From assembly GCF_003610375.1 (NCBI RefSeq), contig NZ_RAPZ01000011.1, positions 62,001 to 126,000 on the forward strand: 64,000 bases of DNA. The letters are read 5' to 3'. Source of the stretch: Sphingomonas sp. PP-CC-1A-547. Lineage in GTDB: Bacteria; Pseudomonadota; Alphaproteobacteria; Sphingomonadales; Sphingomonadaceae. Of this stretch, positions 18,551-28,010 are shown in pieces. Positions within the stretch are counted from its first letter, which is position 1, and each line of letters begins with the position of its first letter. Made by a program: the position numbers and the translations under genes. Below the pieces are notes generated by a model. That model saw nothing but the letters and a program-made list of their open reading frames with translations. It had not been told where the DNA came from and made no database searches.

Positions 18551-19450
18551 ATGAACGAATTCACCACCGTCGCCAGTGGCTTGCGCTTCCCCGAGGGTCC
18601 CGTCGCGATGCCCGACGGCAGCGTCATCCTCGTCGAGATCGAGGCAGGCCGCATCACCCGCATCGCCTCTGACGGTACGAAAACGACGGTTGCTAAGCCC
18701 GGGGGCGGCCCCAACGGCCTCGCGATCGGCCCGGACGGCAAGCTCTATTGCTGCAACAATGGCGGCTTCGCATGGCGCGAGGCGAACGGCTTCCTCACCC
18801 CGCACGGTCAGCCGGACGACTATTCCGGCGGCCGGATCGAGCGGATCGACATCGCCACCGGCGCGGTCGAGATCCTCTACAAGGACGGCGATTTCGGCTG
18901 CTCGCTGCGAGGACCCAACGACATCGTCTTCGATTCGCACGGCGGCTTCTGGTTCACCGACCACGGCAAATCGCGCGACCGAGAACGCGACATCACCGGC
19001 ATCTTCTACGCGAAAGCCGACGGCAGCCATCTGGAAGAAGTGATCTTCCCAAGTGAAAACCCCAACGGCATCGGCCTCTCGCCGGACGGCACGCGGCTCT
19101 ACGCGGCGGAGACGTTCACCTGCCGCCTGATGGCGTTCGACATCGTCGCCCCCGGCAAGGTCGCCAGCGCGTCGGGCACGCCGCTGTACCGCCCCGCCGG
19201 CTACAAGTTCTTCGATTCGCTCGGAGTCGAGGCGTGTGGCAATATCTGCGTCGCGACGATCGGCGAATGCGGGATCAGCGTGATCTCGCCGGCGGGCGAT
19301 CCGGTCGAGTTCGTCGCGACCGACGACGTGTTCACGACCAACATCTGCTGGGGCGGCGCGGACGGCATGGACGCGTACATCACCTGCTCGGGCAGCGGCC
19401 GGCTGGTGAAGACGCGCTGGAAGCGGCCCGGGTTGAAGCTGGCGTATTGA
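18551..19450 (+). CDS. SMP-30/gluconolactonase/LRE family protein
   Basis: A 299-aa six-bladed beta-propeller, probably a metal-dependent sugar or xenobiotic lactonase. Family marks are '[20 protein letters not shown]' (metal Glu in F-P-E-G-P), '[20 protein letters not shown]', '[19 protein letters not shown]' (metal Asn/Asp) and '[19 protein letters not shown]'. ATG 18551 has GGAGAGG just ahead. Divergent partner of the TPP enzyme gene, which may point to a shared catabolic role. Confidence 0.88.
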   Translation: MNEFTTVASGLRFPEGPVAMPDGSVILVEIEAGRITRIASDGTKTTVAKPGGGPNGLAIGPDGKLYCCNNGGFAWREANGFLTPHGQPDDYSGGRIERIDIATGAVEILYKDGDFGCSLRGPNDIVFDSHGGFWFTDHGKSRDRERDITGIFYAKADGSHLEEVIFPSENPNGIGLSPDGTRLYAAETFTCRLMAFDIVAPGKVASASGTPLYRPAGYKFFDSLGVEACGNICVATIGECGISVISPAGDPVEFVATDDVFTTNICWGGADGMDAYITCSGSGRLVKTRWKRPGLKLAY

Positions 19451-19457
19451 ACCTACC

Positions 19458-19591
19458 GTATCCTCCCCCGCCAGGGGGAGGTGGCTGGCACTTGCCAGAC
19501 GGAGGGGGAGGCACACGAAACCTCTGTTCCGTATCCTCCCCCTCCGTCACCTTCGGCGCCACCTCCCCCTGGCGGGGGAGGATCGTAAGAT
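19458..19591. repeat. Large inverted repeat of the 'CCTCCCCCGCCAGGGGGAGG' type
   Basis: Left arm TATCCTCCCCCGCCAGGGGG and right arm CCCCCTGGCGGGGGAGGATC, each with an internal palindrome, enclose a second inner pair (GGAGGGGGAGGC / CCTCCCCCTCCG). The element fills the gap between the SMP-30 gene and scoA and could end the upstream transcript. Confidence 0.8.
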
Positions 19592-19659
19592 GTCGCCCGA
19601 CGTACGTTGCCGACCGAGCATCGTCGCCTTATGCGAGACGAAAGACCATAGGAGGATGC

Positions 19660-20370
19660 ATGGCGAACAAGCGCTACACCGATGCGGCAACGGCACTCGA
19701 AGGCGTGCTGTTCGACGGCATGACGATCTGCGCGGGCGGGTTCGGGCTGTGCGGTATCCCCGAGCGGCTGATCGACGCGATCGAGGCGTCCGGGGTGAAG
19801 GACCTGACGATCGCCAGCAACAATGCCGGGATCGACGGGCAGGGCCTCGGCAAGCTGCTCCGTTCGCGCCAGGTCAAGAAGATGATCTCGTCCTATGTCG
19901 GCGAGAACAAGGAATTCGAGCGGCAATATCTCAGCGGCGAACTCGAGGTCGAGTTCTGTCCGCAGGGCACGCTCGCCGAACGCTGCCGGGCAGGGGGGGC
20001 GGGCATCCCCGGCTTCTACACCAAGACCGGCGTCGGCACGCAGGTCGCCGAGGGCAAGGAGACGAAGGTCTTCGACGGCCAGGAATACATCCTCGAACGC
20101 GGCATCCGCGCTGATCTGGCGATCATCAAGGGCTGGAAGGCGGACGAAAGCGGCAACCTCATCTTCCGCAAGACCGCGCGCAACTTCAACCAGCCGATGG
20201 CGACCGCGGGGAAGATCTGCGTCGCCGAGGTCGAGGAGATCGTCCCCGTCGGCAGCCTCGATCCCGACACGATCCACCTGCCGGGCATCTACGTGAAGCG
20301 GATGATCGTCGGCGCGCCCTACAACAAGCAGATCGAGTTCCGCACCGTCCGCGAGCGGGTTTCCGCGTGA
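19660..20370 (+). CDS. scoA: 3-oxoacid CoA-transferase subunit A
   Basis: Alpha subunit of succinyl-CoA:3-ketoacid CoA transferase, which activates acetoacetate with CoA from succinyl-CoA. At 236 aa it begins '[20 protein letters not shown]' and contains '[16 protein letters not shown]', '[20 protein letters not shown]' and '[15 protein letters not shown]', all typical of the A subunit. The GGAGG ribosome site is strong. Its stop overlaps the next gene (GTGA). It is the first gene of a six-gene chain; the B subunit is encoded two genes later at 21634. Confidence 0.95.
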   Translation: MANKRYTDAATALEGVLFDGMTICAGGFGLCGIPERLIDAIEASGVKDLTIASNNAGIDGQGLGKLLRSRQVKKMISSYVGENKEFERQYLSGELEVEFCPQGTLAERCRAGGAGIPGFYTKTGVGTQVAEGKETKVFDGQEYILERGIRADLAIIKGWKADESGNLIFRKTARNFNQPMATAGKICVAEVEEIVPVGSLDPDTIHLPGIYVKRMIVGAPYNKQIEFRTVRERVSA

Positions 20371-21326
20371 AGCGAGGCCTGATGGTGGATCGGAAGCGCT
20401 CCCCGCTCTCCTGCGAACGCAGGAGCCCAGGGTCACGAGCGCTGCGGGCGGTATCCTGGGCCCCTGCGTTCGCAGGGGCACTCGCGCTGCAGGGATGCGT
20501 AAGCGTGTCCGCGCCGACCTCGATCGCAGCCACGCCCACTGTCTCCACACCCGTTACCGTCGATGGCGTCCCCGCCGGCATGCAGTATCTCTACGCCTCG
20601 GGCGAAGCCGCGGCGGTCAGCGTCCAGGCCTGGAACACGCTCGTCGGCTACGTCCGCACACAACGCACGCCGACCTCCGTTGTCCTCGCCCAAGGCGCTT
20701 CGCTAGCCGCACCCACCTGGACCACCTGCGGCACCAAGCCGAAGGCCGCGGTCTTCGACGTCGACGAAACCGTGCTTCTCAACCTCGGCTTCGAATACGA
20801 CGCGTCCTCTGGCCAACCCTGGTCCGACCCGCGCTGGCAGGACTGGGAGCGCACCGGCGTCAAGCAAGTCGCCCCCGTCCCCGGCGCGCCTGCCGCGCTC
20901 GCCCAACTCCGCGCGATGGGCGTCACGGTGATCTTCAACACCAACCGCTCCGCCGCCAACGCCGCACAGACTGAAGCCACGATCGAAGCCGCCGGCCTTG
21001 GCCCCGCCCGCCACGGCGAGACGCTGTTCCTCGCCGGCGACGACGCGCTCGGCTCGAAGAAGGACGGCCGCCGCGCGACGATCGCGGCGCGGTACTGCGT
21101 CGTCGCGATGGGTGGCGACCAGCTCGGCGACTTCAGCGACCTGTTCAACGCCGGCCAGACCCCCGCCGCCCGTCGCGCAACAGTCCAGTCGCCCGCGATC
21201 GCGGCCAGATGGGGGGCAGGGTGGTTCGTCCTCCCCAACCCCGTCTACGGCACCGCGCTCAAGGGCAATCGCGACGAGGTATTCCCGCCAGCAGTCCGCT
21301 GGGCCCCGACTGGAGGCGTACGCTAA
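20367..21326 (+). CDS. HAD-superfamily acid phosphatase, lipoprotein (class B/C, e(P4)-like)
   Basis: A 319-aa periplasm-facing phosphatase. A signal peptide with a plausible lipobox (L-Q-G-C, Cys44) comes first. HAD motif I is '[20 protein letters not shown]' (D-x-D-x-T), motif II 'VIFNTNRSA', the motif III Lys is in 'GSKKDGRR', and motif IV is '[11 protein letters not shown]'. This matches the acid phosphatase/5'-nucleotidase e(P4) group. GTG 20367 overlaps the scoA stop; ATG 20382 is an alternative. The signal peptide is odd: nucleotides 20405-20480, residues about 13-38, are a REP-type palindrome pair read in frame, including the hydrophobic '[11 protein letters not shown]'. It lies between the two sco subunits. 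Confidence 0.85.
   Translation: MKRGLMVDRKRSPLSCERRSPGSRALRAVSWAPAFAGALALQGCVSVSAPTSIAATPTVSTPVTVDGVPAGMQYLYASGEAAAVSVQAWNTLVGYVRTQRTPTSVVLAQGASLAAPTWTTCGTKPKAAVFDVDETVLLNLGFEYDASSGQPWSDPRWQDWERTGVKQVAPVPGAPAALAQLRAMGVTVIFNTNRSAANAAQTEATIEAAGLGPARHGETLFLAGDDALGSKKDGRRATIAARYCVVAMGGDQLGDFSDLFNAGQTPAARRATVQSPAIAARWGAGWFVLPNPVYGTALKGNRDEVFPPAVRWAPTGGVR
20405..20480. repeat. REP-like palindrome pair inside the phosphatase signal-peptide region
   Basis: The left palindrome CTCCTGCGAACGCAGGAG plus CCCAGG, and right CCTGGG plus CCCCTGCGTTCGCAGGGG, have the same architecture as the intergenic CTCCCGCGAAGGCGGGAG elements (inverted arms joined by CCCAG-type links). The whole element is within codons of the lipoprotein phosphatase. 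Confidence 0.8.
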
Positions 21327-21634
21327 TGGCCGATCATCCCAACGCGATCGCGCTCGACAAGGGTGCGCAACTCACCAGCGAATCGGTCGAGGTCGCGCGC
21401 ATCTGGATCACCAACGGCGCCGGCAGCAACGTGCTGATCGACGCGGGCATCCTCGAGGATCCGACCGTGTTCGGCTACCTCCTCGCCGACACGATCCGCC
21501 ACGCTGCGCGCGCCTATGCGGGCACCTGGGGCCTCGACGAGGACGCTGCGTTGCAGGCGATCGTCGACGGCGTCGGCACCGAGCTCCGCGAACAATTCAC
21601 GACCATCACCACCATCCAGGAAGGAATGCACTGA
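21326..21634 (+). CDS. DUF5076 family small protein
   Basis: A 102-aa soluble protein without signal or membrane segment. '[20 protein letters not shown]' and '[19 protein letters not shown]' match what I recall of the DUF5076 family found in sphingomonads; the function is unknown. Its ATG overlaps the phosphatase stop (TAATG) and its stop overlaps scoB (ATGA), so it is embedded in the sco transcript and translationally coupled to scoB. It could be an accessory or regulator of the CoA transferase, but this is inference from position only. Confidence 0.7.
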   Translation: MADHPNAIALDKGAQLTSESVEVARIWITNGAGSNVLIDAGILEDPTVFGYLLADTIRHAARAYAGTWGLDEDAALQAIVDGVGTELREQFTTITTIQEGMH

Positions 21635-22269
21635 TGCCCTGGGACCGTAACCAGATGGCCGCGCGTGCGGCGCAGGAACTGAAGGACGGCTATTACGTCA
21701 ATCTCGGCATCGGCATCCCGACGCTGGTCGCGAACAACATCCCCGAGGGGATGACCGTCACGCTCCAGTCGGAGAACGGCATGCTCGGGATCGGCCCGTT
21801 TCCGTACGCGGGCGAGGAGGACGCAGACCTGATCAACGCGGGCAAGCAGACGATCAGCGAACTGCCCTCGTCGGTGTATTTCAGCTCGTCGGACAGTTTC
21901 GCGATGATCCGCGGCGGGCATATCGACCTCACGGTGCTGGGCGCGATGGAGGTCAGCGAAGGCGGCGACATCGCCAACTGGATGATCCCCGGCAAGATGA
22001 TCAAGGGCATGGGCGGCGCAATGGATCTCGTCGCGGGCGTCAAGCAGATCATCGTCGTGATGGATCACACCGCCAAGGACGGAAGCCCCAAGTTCATCCC
22101 GTCGTGCACGCTGCCGCTCACCGGCAAGAACGTCGTCGACATGATCGTCACCGATCTGGCGGTGTTCCAGCGCCCCGATCACGACAGCCCGTTCAAGCTC
22201 GTTGAGATGGCGCCGGGCGTCACCGCGGACGAGATCGCCGCGAAGACCACTGCGCGCTACACCGCCTGA
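21634..22269 (+). CDS. scoB: 3-oxoacid CoA-transferase subunit B
   Basis: Beta subunit of the CoA transferase. At 211 aa it has '[20 protein letters not shown]' followed by '[20 protein letters not shown]', in which the Glu of S-E-N-G is the catalytic nucleophile that forms the CoA thioester. '[19 protein letters not shown]' and 'DLAVFQRPD' are further family segments. It overlaps the DUF5076 gene at its start and the GST gene at its stop (TGATG). Confidence 0.95.
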   Translation: MPWDRNQMAARAAQELKDGYYVNLGIGIPTLVANNIPEGMTVTLQSENGMLGIGPFPYAGEEDADLINAGKQTISELPSSVYFSSSDSFAMIRGGHIDLTVLGAMEVSEGGDIANWMIPGKMIKGMGGAMDLVAGVKQIIVVMDHTAKDGSPKFIPSCTLPLTGKNVVDMIVTDLAVFQRPDHDSPFKLVEMAPGVTADEIAAKTTARYTA

Positions 22270-22952
22270 TGGGTTACACGCTCGTCACCGCGAACCGGAA
22301 TTATTCGAGCTGGTCGCTGCGGCCCTGGGCCTTGATGAAGGCGCTCGGCATTGCGTTCGAGGATCGGATCGAGCCGTTCCTTGCGCCGGTGAATTACGAG
22401 GCGTTCCGCGCCTTCTCGCCGACCGGGCAGGTGCCGGTGCTGATCGATGGCGCGCGAACCGTGTGGGACTCGCTCGGCATCATCCTCTACCTCGCCGAGC
22501 GTCACGACGGCGTGTGGCCGGTCGGCGAGGAGGCGCGCGCGTGGGCGATCTGCGCGACCGCCGAAATGCATGGCGGGTTCTCCGCGCTCCGCAACGAGCG
22601 CACGATGAACGTCGGCGTCCGTGTGAATGCCGCCCCCGGCAGCGACGCACTCGACCGCGACGTCGCACGGATCGCCGAACTCTGGACCGAGGGACTAGAC
22701 CGGTTCGGCGGCCCCTGGCTCGCCGGCGCTGAGTTCACTGCCGTCGATGCCTTCTATGCGCCGGTCGCGTTCCGCGTCCGGACCTACGGGATCGACGTCG
22801 GCCCGACAGGTCTCGCCTGGGTCGAGCGGATCATCGCTCACCCGGCGATGCGCGAATGGGAAGCGACCGCGCTCGCCGAGACATGGCGCGAGGAAAGCCA
22901 CGAGGCCGACCTCGCAACATGCGGATCGATCACCGCGGACTTCCGCCACTGA
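22269..22952 (+). CDS. Glutathione S-transferase family protein
   Basis: A 227-aa GST with N-terminal thioredoxin-like domain 'TLVTANRNYSSWSLRPWALM', in which the catalytic Ser is probably in N-Y-S-S-W. This resembles the GST group related to maleylacetoacetate isomerase-like and other proteobacterial GSTs. 'PVLIDGARTVWDSLGIILYL' is the glutathione-binding loop. Fifth gene of the overlapping sco chain (1-nt overlap before, 1-nt after). The substrate is unknown. Confidence 0.85.
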   Translation: MGYTLVTANRNYSSWSLRPWALMKALGIAFEDRIEPFLAPVNYEAFRAFSPTGQVPVLIDGARTVWDSLGIILYLAERHDGVWPVGEEARAWAICATAEMHGGFSALRNERTMNVGVRVNAAPGSDALDRDVARIAELWTEGLDRFGGPWLAGAEFTAVDAFYAPVAFRVRTYGIDVGPTGLAWVERIIAHPAMREWEATALAETWREESHEADLATCGSITADFRH

Positions 22953-23833
22953 TGCGCCGCGCCGCGATCGTCATAGCGCTGATCGTCATCCTGATCGCAG
23001 GCACGGCGTTCACCGCAGGCCCCGGCACGCTCAGCGTCCTCGACGGCATCATGGGCGGCGGTCGCGGCACAGCGCGCATCCGCGAAGGCGTCCCGTTCGG
23101 CACGCACGGCCAGAAGCTCGACGTCTGGCGCCCGTCCGGCGGTGCCAAGACCGGCCTGCCAGTGCTGATCTTCTGGTACGGCGGCGGCTGGGTCCACGGC
23201 ACGCGCGGCGCCTACGCGTTCGCCGCGCGCGCCTATGCGAAGGCAGGCTACGTCGTCGTCATGCCCGACTACCGGAAAGTCCCCGACGTCCGCTTCCCCG
23301 CCTTCCTCCAGGACGGCGCCGAAGCGGTGGAATGGACCCGCGACCATATCGCGGAGGCGGGCGGCGACCCGAACCGGATCGCCGTCGCCGGCCATTCCGC
23401 GGGCGCCTACACCGTCGCGATGCTGACGCTCGACGAGCGCTGGCTGAAGGTTGAAGGCGTCGACCCGCACATCATCAAGGCCGCGGTCGGCCTGTGCGGC
23501 CCGTATGATTTCTATCCCTTCACCGCCCAGCGCGCGATCGACGCGATGCAGGGCGCCGCCGACCCGGTGATGACCCAGCCGATCCACTTCGCGCGGCCGG
23601 ACGCCCCGCCGATGCTGCTGATCACCGCCGGCGACGACACGCAGGTCAAGCCGCACAACGCGATCAACCTCACCGCGCGGTTGAAGGCGCTCGGGGCGCC
23701 GGTGACGCACATCGATTACCCCGGTTTGAGCCACGAGAACGTCGCGATGGCACTCTCGAAACCGTTCCGCGGCAAGGCCCCGGTGCTGGCCGACAGCGTC
23801 GCATTCCTGAACAAGGCGATGCCCGCGCGGTAA
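22952..23833 (+). CDS. Alpha/beta hydrolase (esterase/lipase HSL-like), membrane-anchored or exported
   Basis: A 293-aa hydrolase. Residues 4-22 are a hydrophobic N-terminal segment ([19 protein letters not shown]). The oxyanion-hole motif is '[13 protein letters not shown]' (HGGG-like, here Y-G-G-G). The nucleophile Ser is in '[10 protein letters not shown]', the acid Asp in 'ITAGDDTQV' and the His in '[10 protein letters not shown]'. This fits BD-FAE/HSL-type carboxylesterases. The start overlaps the GST stop by one base. Last gene of the sco chain; a REP-like element follows. Confidence 0.85.
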   Translation: MRRAAIVIALIVILIAGTAFTAGPGTLSVLDGIMGGGRGTARIREGVPFGTHGQKLDVWRPSGGAKTGLPVLIFWYGGGWVHGTRGAYAFAARAYAKAGYVVVMPDYRKVPDVRFPAFLQDGAEAVEWTRDHIAEAGGDPNRIAVAGHSAGAYTVAMLTLDERWLKVEGVDPHIIKAAVGLCGPYDFYPFTAQRAIDAMQGAADPVMTQPIHFARPDAPPMLLITAGDDTQVKPHNAINLTARLKALGAPVTHIDYPGLSHENVAMALSKPFRGKAPVLADSVAFLNKAMPAR

Positions 23834-23838
23834 TCCAT

Positions 23839-23895
23839 CTTGTTTCCCCGCGAAGGCGGGGACCCGGTCTGGGCTCCCGCCTTCGTGGGAGAGCA
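23839..23895. repeat. REP-like element (CCCCGCGAAGGCGGGG type)
   Basis: Left palindrome CCCCGCGAAGGCGGGG and right CTCCCGCCTTCGTGGGAG are linked by 'ACCCGGTCTGGG'. Orientation is inverted relative to the copy at 6952. It occupies the end of the sco operon. Confidence 0.8.
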
Positions 23896-23990
23896 AACTT
23901 CCTCTGAGCGTGACCCCGGCTCATCGCAACGACCGAAAATTACATACAACCTTGGCGCGGCACCCCTTTTCGGTTAACGCGCGCTCCATC

Positions 23991-25427
23991 ATGGCCACTC
24001 CCCAAACGCTATACGAAAAAATCTGGGCGGCGCACGTCGTCGAACGCCGCGACGATGGCACCTGCCTGATCTATATCGACCGTCACCTCGTCCACGAAGT
24101 CACCAGCCCGCAGGCCTTTGAAGGCCTGCGCGTCGCAGGCCGCAAAGTCCGCCGTCCCGACCTGACGCTTGCCGTCCCCGATCACAACCTCCCGACCACC
24201 GCGCGAAAAGACGCCGCCGGCCACGTCCTGCCGATCGCCGACCCCGAAAGCGCGCAGCAACTCGACGCGCTCCGCCGCAACACCAGCGAGTTCGGCATCG
24301 ACTATATCGACGCGACCGCCGCCGAGCAGGGCATCGTCCACGTCGTCGGCCCGGAGCAGGGCTTCACGCTCCCCGGCACCACGCTCGTCTGCGGCGACAG
24401 CCACACCTCCGCGCACGGTGCGCTCGGCGCTTTGGCGTTCGGGATCGGCACCAGCGAGGTCGAGCACGTCCTCGCCACGCAGACCTTGCTGTTGTCGCAG
24501 GCCAAGACGATGGAAGTCCGCGTCGACGGTGAACTTGGCTTCGGCGTCAGCCCCAAGGACGTCATCCTCGCGATCATCAGCAAGATCGGCGCGGCGGGCG
24601 GCACCGGCCACGTCATCGAATTCACCGGCAGCGTGATCCGCAACATGTCGATCGAAGGTCGCCTGACGATCGCCAACATGTCGATCGAGGCGGGCGCGCG
24701 TGCCGGCCTGATCGCGCCAGACGACACGACCTTCGCGTACCTCAAGGGCCGCCCGATGGCCCCGACCGGCGAGAACTGGGACAAGGCCGTGACATGGTGG
24801 CGCAGCCTCGCGACCGATCCCGGGGCGCGCTATGACAAGTCCGTCACGCTCGACGCCGCCGACATCGCCCCCGGTCTCACCTGGGGCACCAGTCCCGAGG
24901 ACGTCGTGCCGATCACCGGATTTGTACCCGAACCGTCGAGCTTCGCCGATCCCGCCAAGCAGGCCGCCGCGCAGAAATCGCTCGACTATATGGGCCTCAC
25001 CGCCGGTACCGCGATGCGCGACGTCACGATCCAGCACGTCTTCATCGGCAGCTGCACCAACAGCCGTATCGAGGACCTGCGCGCCGCCGCGGCGATCGCC
25101 GACGGTCGCCATGTCGCGACCGGCGTCCGCGCGCTGGTCGTCCCCGGCTCGGGCTTGGTGAAGCGCCAGGCCGAAGCCGAAGGGCTCGACCGGATCTTCA
25201 TCGCCGCCGGTTTCGAATGGCGCGAACCGGGTTGTTCGATGTGCCTCGCGATGAACCCGGACAAAGTCCCTGCGGGGGAGCGTTGCGCTTCCACGTCCAA
25301 CCGTAATTTCGTCGGCAGACAGGGTCCCGGAGCGCGCACGCATCTGGTATCACCCGCGATGGCGGCGGCGGCGGCGGTGACCGGCAAGCTGAGCGACGTC
25401 AGAGAGTTGATGGGGGAACGAGCATGA
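23991..25427 (+). CDS. leuC: 3-isopropylmalate dehydratase large subunit
   Basis: Large subunit of isopropylmalate isomerase of leucine biosynthesis, an aconitase-family 4Fe-4S enzyme. At 478 aa it contains '[20 protein letters not shown]', the first cluster Cys in '[15 protein letters not shown]' and the other two in '[13 protein letters not shown]', followed by '[20 protein letters not shown]'. ATG 23991 ([12 protein letters not shown]) is the family start. Its stop overlaps a 34-codon gene that in turn overlaps leuD. Confidence 0.97.
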   Translation: MATPQTLYEKIWAAHVVERRDDGTCLIYIDRHLVHEVTSPQAFEGLRVAGRKVRRPDLTLAVPDHNLPTTARKDAAGHVLPIADPESAQQLDALRRNTSEFGIDYIDATAAEQGIVHVVGPEQGFTLPGTTLVCGDSHTSAHGALGALAFGIGTSEVEHVLATQTLLLSQAKTMEVRVDGELGFGVSPKDVILAIISKIGAAGGTGHVIEFTGSVIRNMSIEGRLTIANMSIEAGARAGLIAPDDTTFAYLKGRPMAPTGENWDKAVTWWRSLATDPGARYDKSVTLDAADIAPGLTWGTSPEDVVPITGFVPEPSSFADPAKQAAAQKSLDYMGLTAGTAMRDVTIQHVFIGSCTNSRIEDLRAAAAIADGRHVATGVRALVVPGSGLVKRQAEAEGLDRIFIAAGFEWREPGCSMCLAMNPDKVPAGERCASTSNRNFVGRQGPGARTHLVSPAMAAAAAVTGKLSDVRELMGERA

Positions 25428-25528
25428 AGAAGGTATTCGTACTGCTGGCGGCTGGCGCGATGATCAGCGGCGTCGCGGCCTATGTCGCATCGGCGCGTGT
25501 GGTTCCGGAGCGCACGGAACAGCGATGA
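25424..25528 (+). CDS. 34-aa putative membrane or exported small protein between leuC and leuD
   Basis: The sequence runs [20 protein letters not shown] and then a short tail ([14 protein letters not shown]). It has a positively charged start, a single hydrophobic segment of about 18 residues and a hydrophilic end, as in a one-pass membrane peptide or short signal sequence. The start ATG overlaps the leuC stop (ATGA) and the stop overlaps the leuD ATG (ATGA). The precise 4-nt overlaps on both sides argue that it is translated and couples the two leu genes. No known family is recognised. Aligning leuC-leuD junctions in other sphingomonads would test conservation. Confidence 0.65.
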   Translation: MKKVFVLLAAGAMISGVAAYVASARVVPERTEQR

Positions 25529-26154
25529 CCCCCGTCACGACCGTCTCGGGCCGCGCCTATCCTTGGGGCGCGAAGAACATTGACACCGACGTCATTATCC
25601 CGGCGCACTGGCTGAAGACGATCACGCGCACCGGCCTCGGCCGCGGCGCGTTCGAGACGGTTCGCGCGCAACCCGGCAACATCTTCGACGACCCGCGCTA
25701 TGCCGGCTCGCCGATCCTGATCGCGGGCGATAATTTCGGTTGCGGGTCCAGCCGCGAGCATGCCGCCTGGGCGCTCGCCGACATGGGCATCACCGCGGTG
25801 ATCGCGCCGAGCTTCTCCGACATCTTCTCGGGCAACGCGTTCAAGAACGGCATCGTCCCCGTCGTTCTCCCGCAGGAGGCGATCGATCGCCTTCTCGAAG
25901 TCGCGCAGGACCAGACCGTCACCGTCGATCTCGAGACGATGACCGTCACCACCCCGTTCCAGGACCGCTTCACCTTCGAACTCGACGCATTCCGCCGCCA
26001 GTGTCTCATGGAAGGGCTGGACGAAGTCGGCCTGACGCTGGCAAGGGATACCCAGATTTCGAAATTCGAGGAGGCGGTCGCATCGAATCGCCCCTGGACG
26101 ACGGTGGAGAGCGGGTATGCGAGCATTGGTGTCGAAGGCAGTCGGCGGACCTGA
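25525..26154 (+). CDS. leuD: 3-isopropylmalate dehydratase small subunit
   Basis: Small (swivelling) subunit of isopropylmalate isomerase. At 209 aa it contains '[16 protein letters not shown]', '[20 protein letters not shown]' and '[17 protein letters not shown]', all signature segments. The start overlaps the small membrane protein gene. The last 38 bases overlap the start of the quinone oxidoreductase gene in another frame, which is unusually long compared with the 1-4 nt overlaps common here. Confidence 0.97.
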   Translation: MTPVTTVSGRAYPWGAKNIDTDVIIPAHWLKTITRTGLGRGAFETVRAQPGNIFDDPRYAGSPILIAGDNFGCGSSREHAAWALADMGITAVIAPSFSDIFSGNAFKNGIVPVVLPQEAIDRLLEVAQDQTVTVDLETMTVTTPFQDRFTFELDAFRRQCLMEGLDEVGLTLARDTQISKFEEAVASNRPWTTVESGYASIGVEGSRRT

Positions 26155-27115
26155 AACTCTGGAAATGGTCGAGCTGCCCGATCTGGTAGCCGGCCCCGGA
26201 CAGGTCGTCGTCGCGGTCAAGGCCTGCGCGATCAACTTCCCCGACGTCCTGATCATCGAGGATAAATACCAGTTCAAGCCACAGCGGCCGTTCGCGCCGG
26301 GTGGCGAAATCGCCGGCACGATCGACTCGATCGGCGAGGGTGTTACCGGCTGGGTAGTCGGCGACCGCGTCATCGCTATGCTCGGTCACGGCGGGCTGTG
26401 CGAAAAGGTGATCGCCGACCCCGCCAAGCTCTACCGCCTCCCCGAAGGCCGCAGCTTCGCCGAGGGCGCCTCGCTCATCCTCACCTACGGCACGACGATC
26501 CACGCACTGCTCGACCGCGGCCATATCAAGGCGGGACAGACGCTGCTCGTGCTCGGCGCGGCAGGCGGGGTAGGGCTCGCCGCGATCGAACTCGGCAAGG
26601 CGTTCGGCGCCAAGGTCGTCGCCGCGGTCTCGTCCGAAGAGAAGGCCGCCGCCGCCAAGTCCGCCGGTGCCGATGAAACGCTGATCTACGCCCGCGCCCC
26701 GTTCGACAAGGACCAGTCGAAGGCGCTCGCCGAGCAGTTCAAGGCCGCAGTCGGTCGCGATGGCGCGCACGTGATCTACGATCCGGTCGGCGGCGACTAT
26801 GCCGAGCCCGCGCTCCGCTCGATCGCGTGGGAGGGCAAGTATCTCGTCGTCGGCTTCCCCGCCGGCATCCCGAAACTGCCGCTCAACCTGACGCTGCTGA
26901 AAAGTTGCGATGTCTGCGGCGTGTTCTGGGGCGCGTTCGCGGCGCGTGATCCGAAGGCGAACCAGGCGCATATCGAAACGCTGTTCGACCTGTGGGAAGC
27001 CGGAAAAATCGCGCCGCGTGTAACCGAAACATTTGCGTTCGAGGACGGCGGCAAGGCCATCGCGAAGATGGCGGCTCGTGGTGCTATCGGGAAACTCGTC
27101 GTAGAGGTCGGCTGA
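26117..27115 (+). CDS. NADPH:quinone oxidoreductase family protein (zinc-free MDR)
   Basis: A 332-aa medium-chain dehydrogenase/reductase. It begins '[20 protein letters not shown]', as in crotonyl-CoA reductase/QOR-like proteins. The GroES-like domain has '[19 protein letters not shown]', and the NADPH Rossmann motif is '[20 protein letters not shown]'. The catalytic zinc ligands are absent, as in QORs. The N-terminus fits the family, so the 38-nt overlap with leuD seems real. It is probably co-transcribed with leuCD; the substrate is not known. Confidence 0.88.
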   Translation: MRALVSKAVGGPETLEMVELPDLVAGPGQVVVAVKACAINFPDVLIIEDKYQFKPQRPFAPGGEIAGTIDSIGEGVTGWVVGDRVIAMLGHGGLCEKVIADPAKLYRLPEGRSFAEGASLILTYGTTIHALLDRGHIKAGQTLLVLGAAGGVGLAAIELGKAFGAKVVAAVSSEEKAAAAKSAGADETLIYARAPFDKDQSKALAEQFKAAVGRDGAHVIYDPVGGDYAEPALRSIAWEGKYLVVGFPAGIPKLPLNLTLLKSCDVCGVFWGAFAARDPKANQAHIETLFDLWEAGKIAPRVTETFAFEDGGKAIAKMAARGAIGKLVVEVG

Positions 27116-27138
27116 GTACAGCCGCCTCTACAGGGGGG

Positions 27139-27282
27139 TCAAATCAGCTTGTAAGCGACGGCGGCGATCGCGCCCCACATCGCCATCGACGCGAAAATGC
27201 CATAGGCGAGCCCGTGTACGACCGGCGGCGTCGCGCGCGTCTTGGTCAGGGGAACGGATGGCAGTTGGGATAGCGTCGACAT
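27139..27282 (-). CDS. 47-aa single-pass membrane protein
   Basis: Unrecognised small protein. The N-terminal half is hydrophilic and Thr/Pro-rich (MSTLSQLPSVPLTKTRATPP), and the C-terminal half is one membrane segment (LAYGIFASMAMWGAIAAVAY) ending in KLI. A clear GGAGA ribosome site lies 5-6 bases before ATG 27282. Upstream on the minus strand, GGAAC at 27351-27347 with CGAT 16 bases on loosely resembles a sigma-EcfG promoter. It converges with the quinone oxidoreductase gene. Confidence 0.6.
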   Translation of the reverse strand: MSTLSQLPSVPLTKTRATPPVVHGLAYGIFASMAMWGAIAAVAYKLI

Positions 27283-27443
27283 ATCACTCTCCTATCCGTG
27301 CACTGTGTCACGTGATCGACTTATATATCGTTACAACCAGACCATAGTTCCAGTAGTTTTTGTACGTTTTCGTCGATTGTTGCGCGGGGGCGTTGTGCGA
27401 CCTATCTCGGGGCCGACGACAAGGCTGAACGGGGACCCGCGCA

Positions 27444-27767
27444 ATGACCACTTTCGACGACCGCGAACGCGCCAGCGAGGCGAATTACGCGCGCGAGGAA
27501 GAGATGGCCTTCCGGATAACGGCCCGTCGCAATCGCCTGCTCGGGGGATGGGCGGCGCAGGAAATGCAGCTGACCCCTGAAGAGACGGACGCCTATGCGA
27601 CCGCGCTCGTGCACGCCGACATGGAAGGCGGCGGCGACGACGACGTCGTGCGCAAGTTGGTCGGCGACCTGACCGCCGCGGGGCTCGACCATGACGAGGC
27701 GACTGTCCGTCGCGCGCTCGCACAGCAGATGATCGAGGCGCGTCGCCAATTGCTGGAGTCGCATTGA
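27444..27767 (+). CDS. F1Fo-ATPase inhibitor subunit zeta (DUF1476)
   Basis: A 107-aa all-helical protein that blocks reverse rotation of the alphaproteobacterial F1-ATPase by inserting its N-terminal segment into F1 (known for Paracoccus). The diagnostic N-terminus is 'FDDRERASEANYAREEEMAF', followed by 'RRNRLLGGWAA' and 'EATVRRALAQQMIEARRQLL'. It is followed at 1 bp by bolA and then grxD, so these small genes probably share a transcript. The family assignment is firm; whether it inhibits strongly varies between species. Confidence 0.88.
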   Translation: MTTFDDRERASEANYAREEEMAFRITARRNRLLGGWAAQEMQLTPEETDAYATALVHADMEGGGDDDVVRKLVGDLTAAGLDHDEATVRRALAQQMIEARRQLLESH

Positions 27768-27768
27768 T

Positions 27769-27999
27769 ATGCCGATGGCCGCCGACGATATCGCAACGAT
27801 GATCAAGGACGCGATCCCCGATGCCCAGGTCGAGATCACCGATCTCGCGGGCGACGGCGATCATTATGCTGCCAAGGTCACTGCCGCCAGCTTTGCCGGG
27901 ATGAGCCGGGTGAAGCAGCACCAGGCCGTCTATGCCGCGCTCGGCGGTCGGATGGGCGGCGTCCTGCACGCACTACAGCTTACGACCGCAATCTCCTGA
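27769..27999 (+). CDS. bolA: BolA family protein
   Basis: A 76-aa BolA-type protein (class II KH-like fold) that works with CGFS monothiol glutaredoxins in Fe-S cluster trafficking. The family marks are 'AQVEITDLAGDGDHYAAKV', 'SRVKQHQAVYAAL' and 'GVLHALQLTT', with the conserved His in the R-V-x-x-H and L-H-A-L segments. It starts two bases after the zeta gene stop and lies 11 bp ahead of its likely partner gene grxD, a common and functionally meaningful arrangement. Confidence 0.93.
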   Translation: MPMAADDIATMIKDAIPDAQVEITDLAGDGDHYAAKVTAASFAGMSRVKQHQAVYAALGGRMGGVLHALQLTTAIS

Positions 28000-28010
28000 G
28001 GACCGAAGAC

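Noticed and set aside
17900..19516. 538-codon leftward frame across the TPP enzyme and SMP-30 genes
   Set aside because: It spans two divergent genes in the wrong frame; real motifs are in the other frames.
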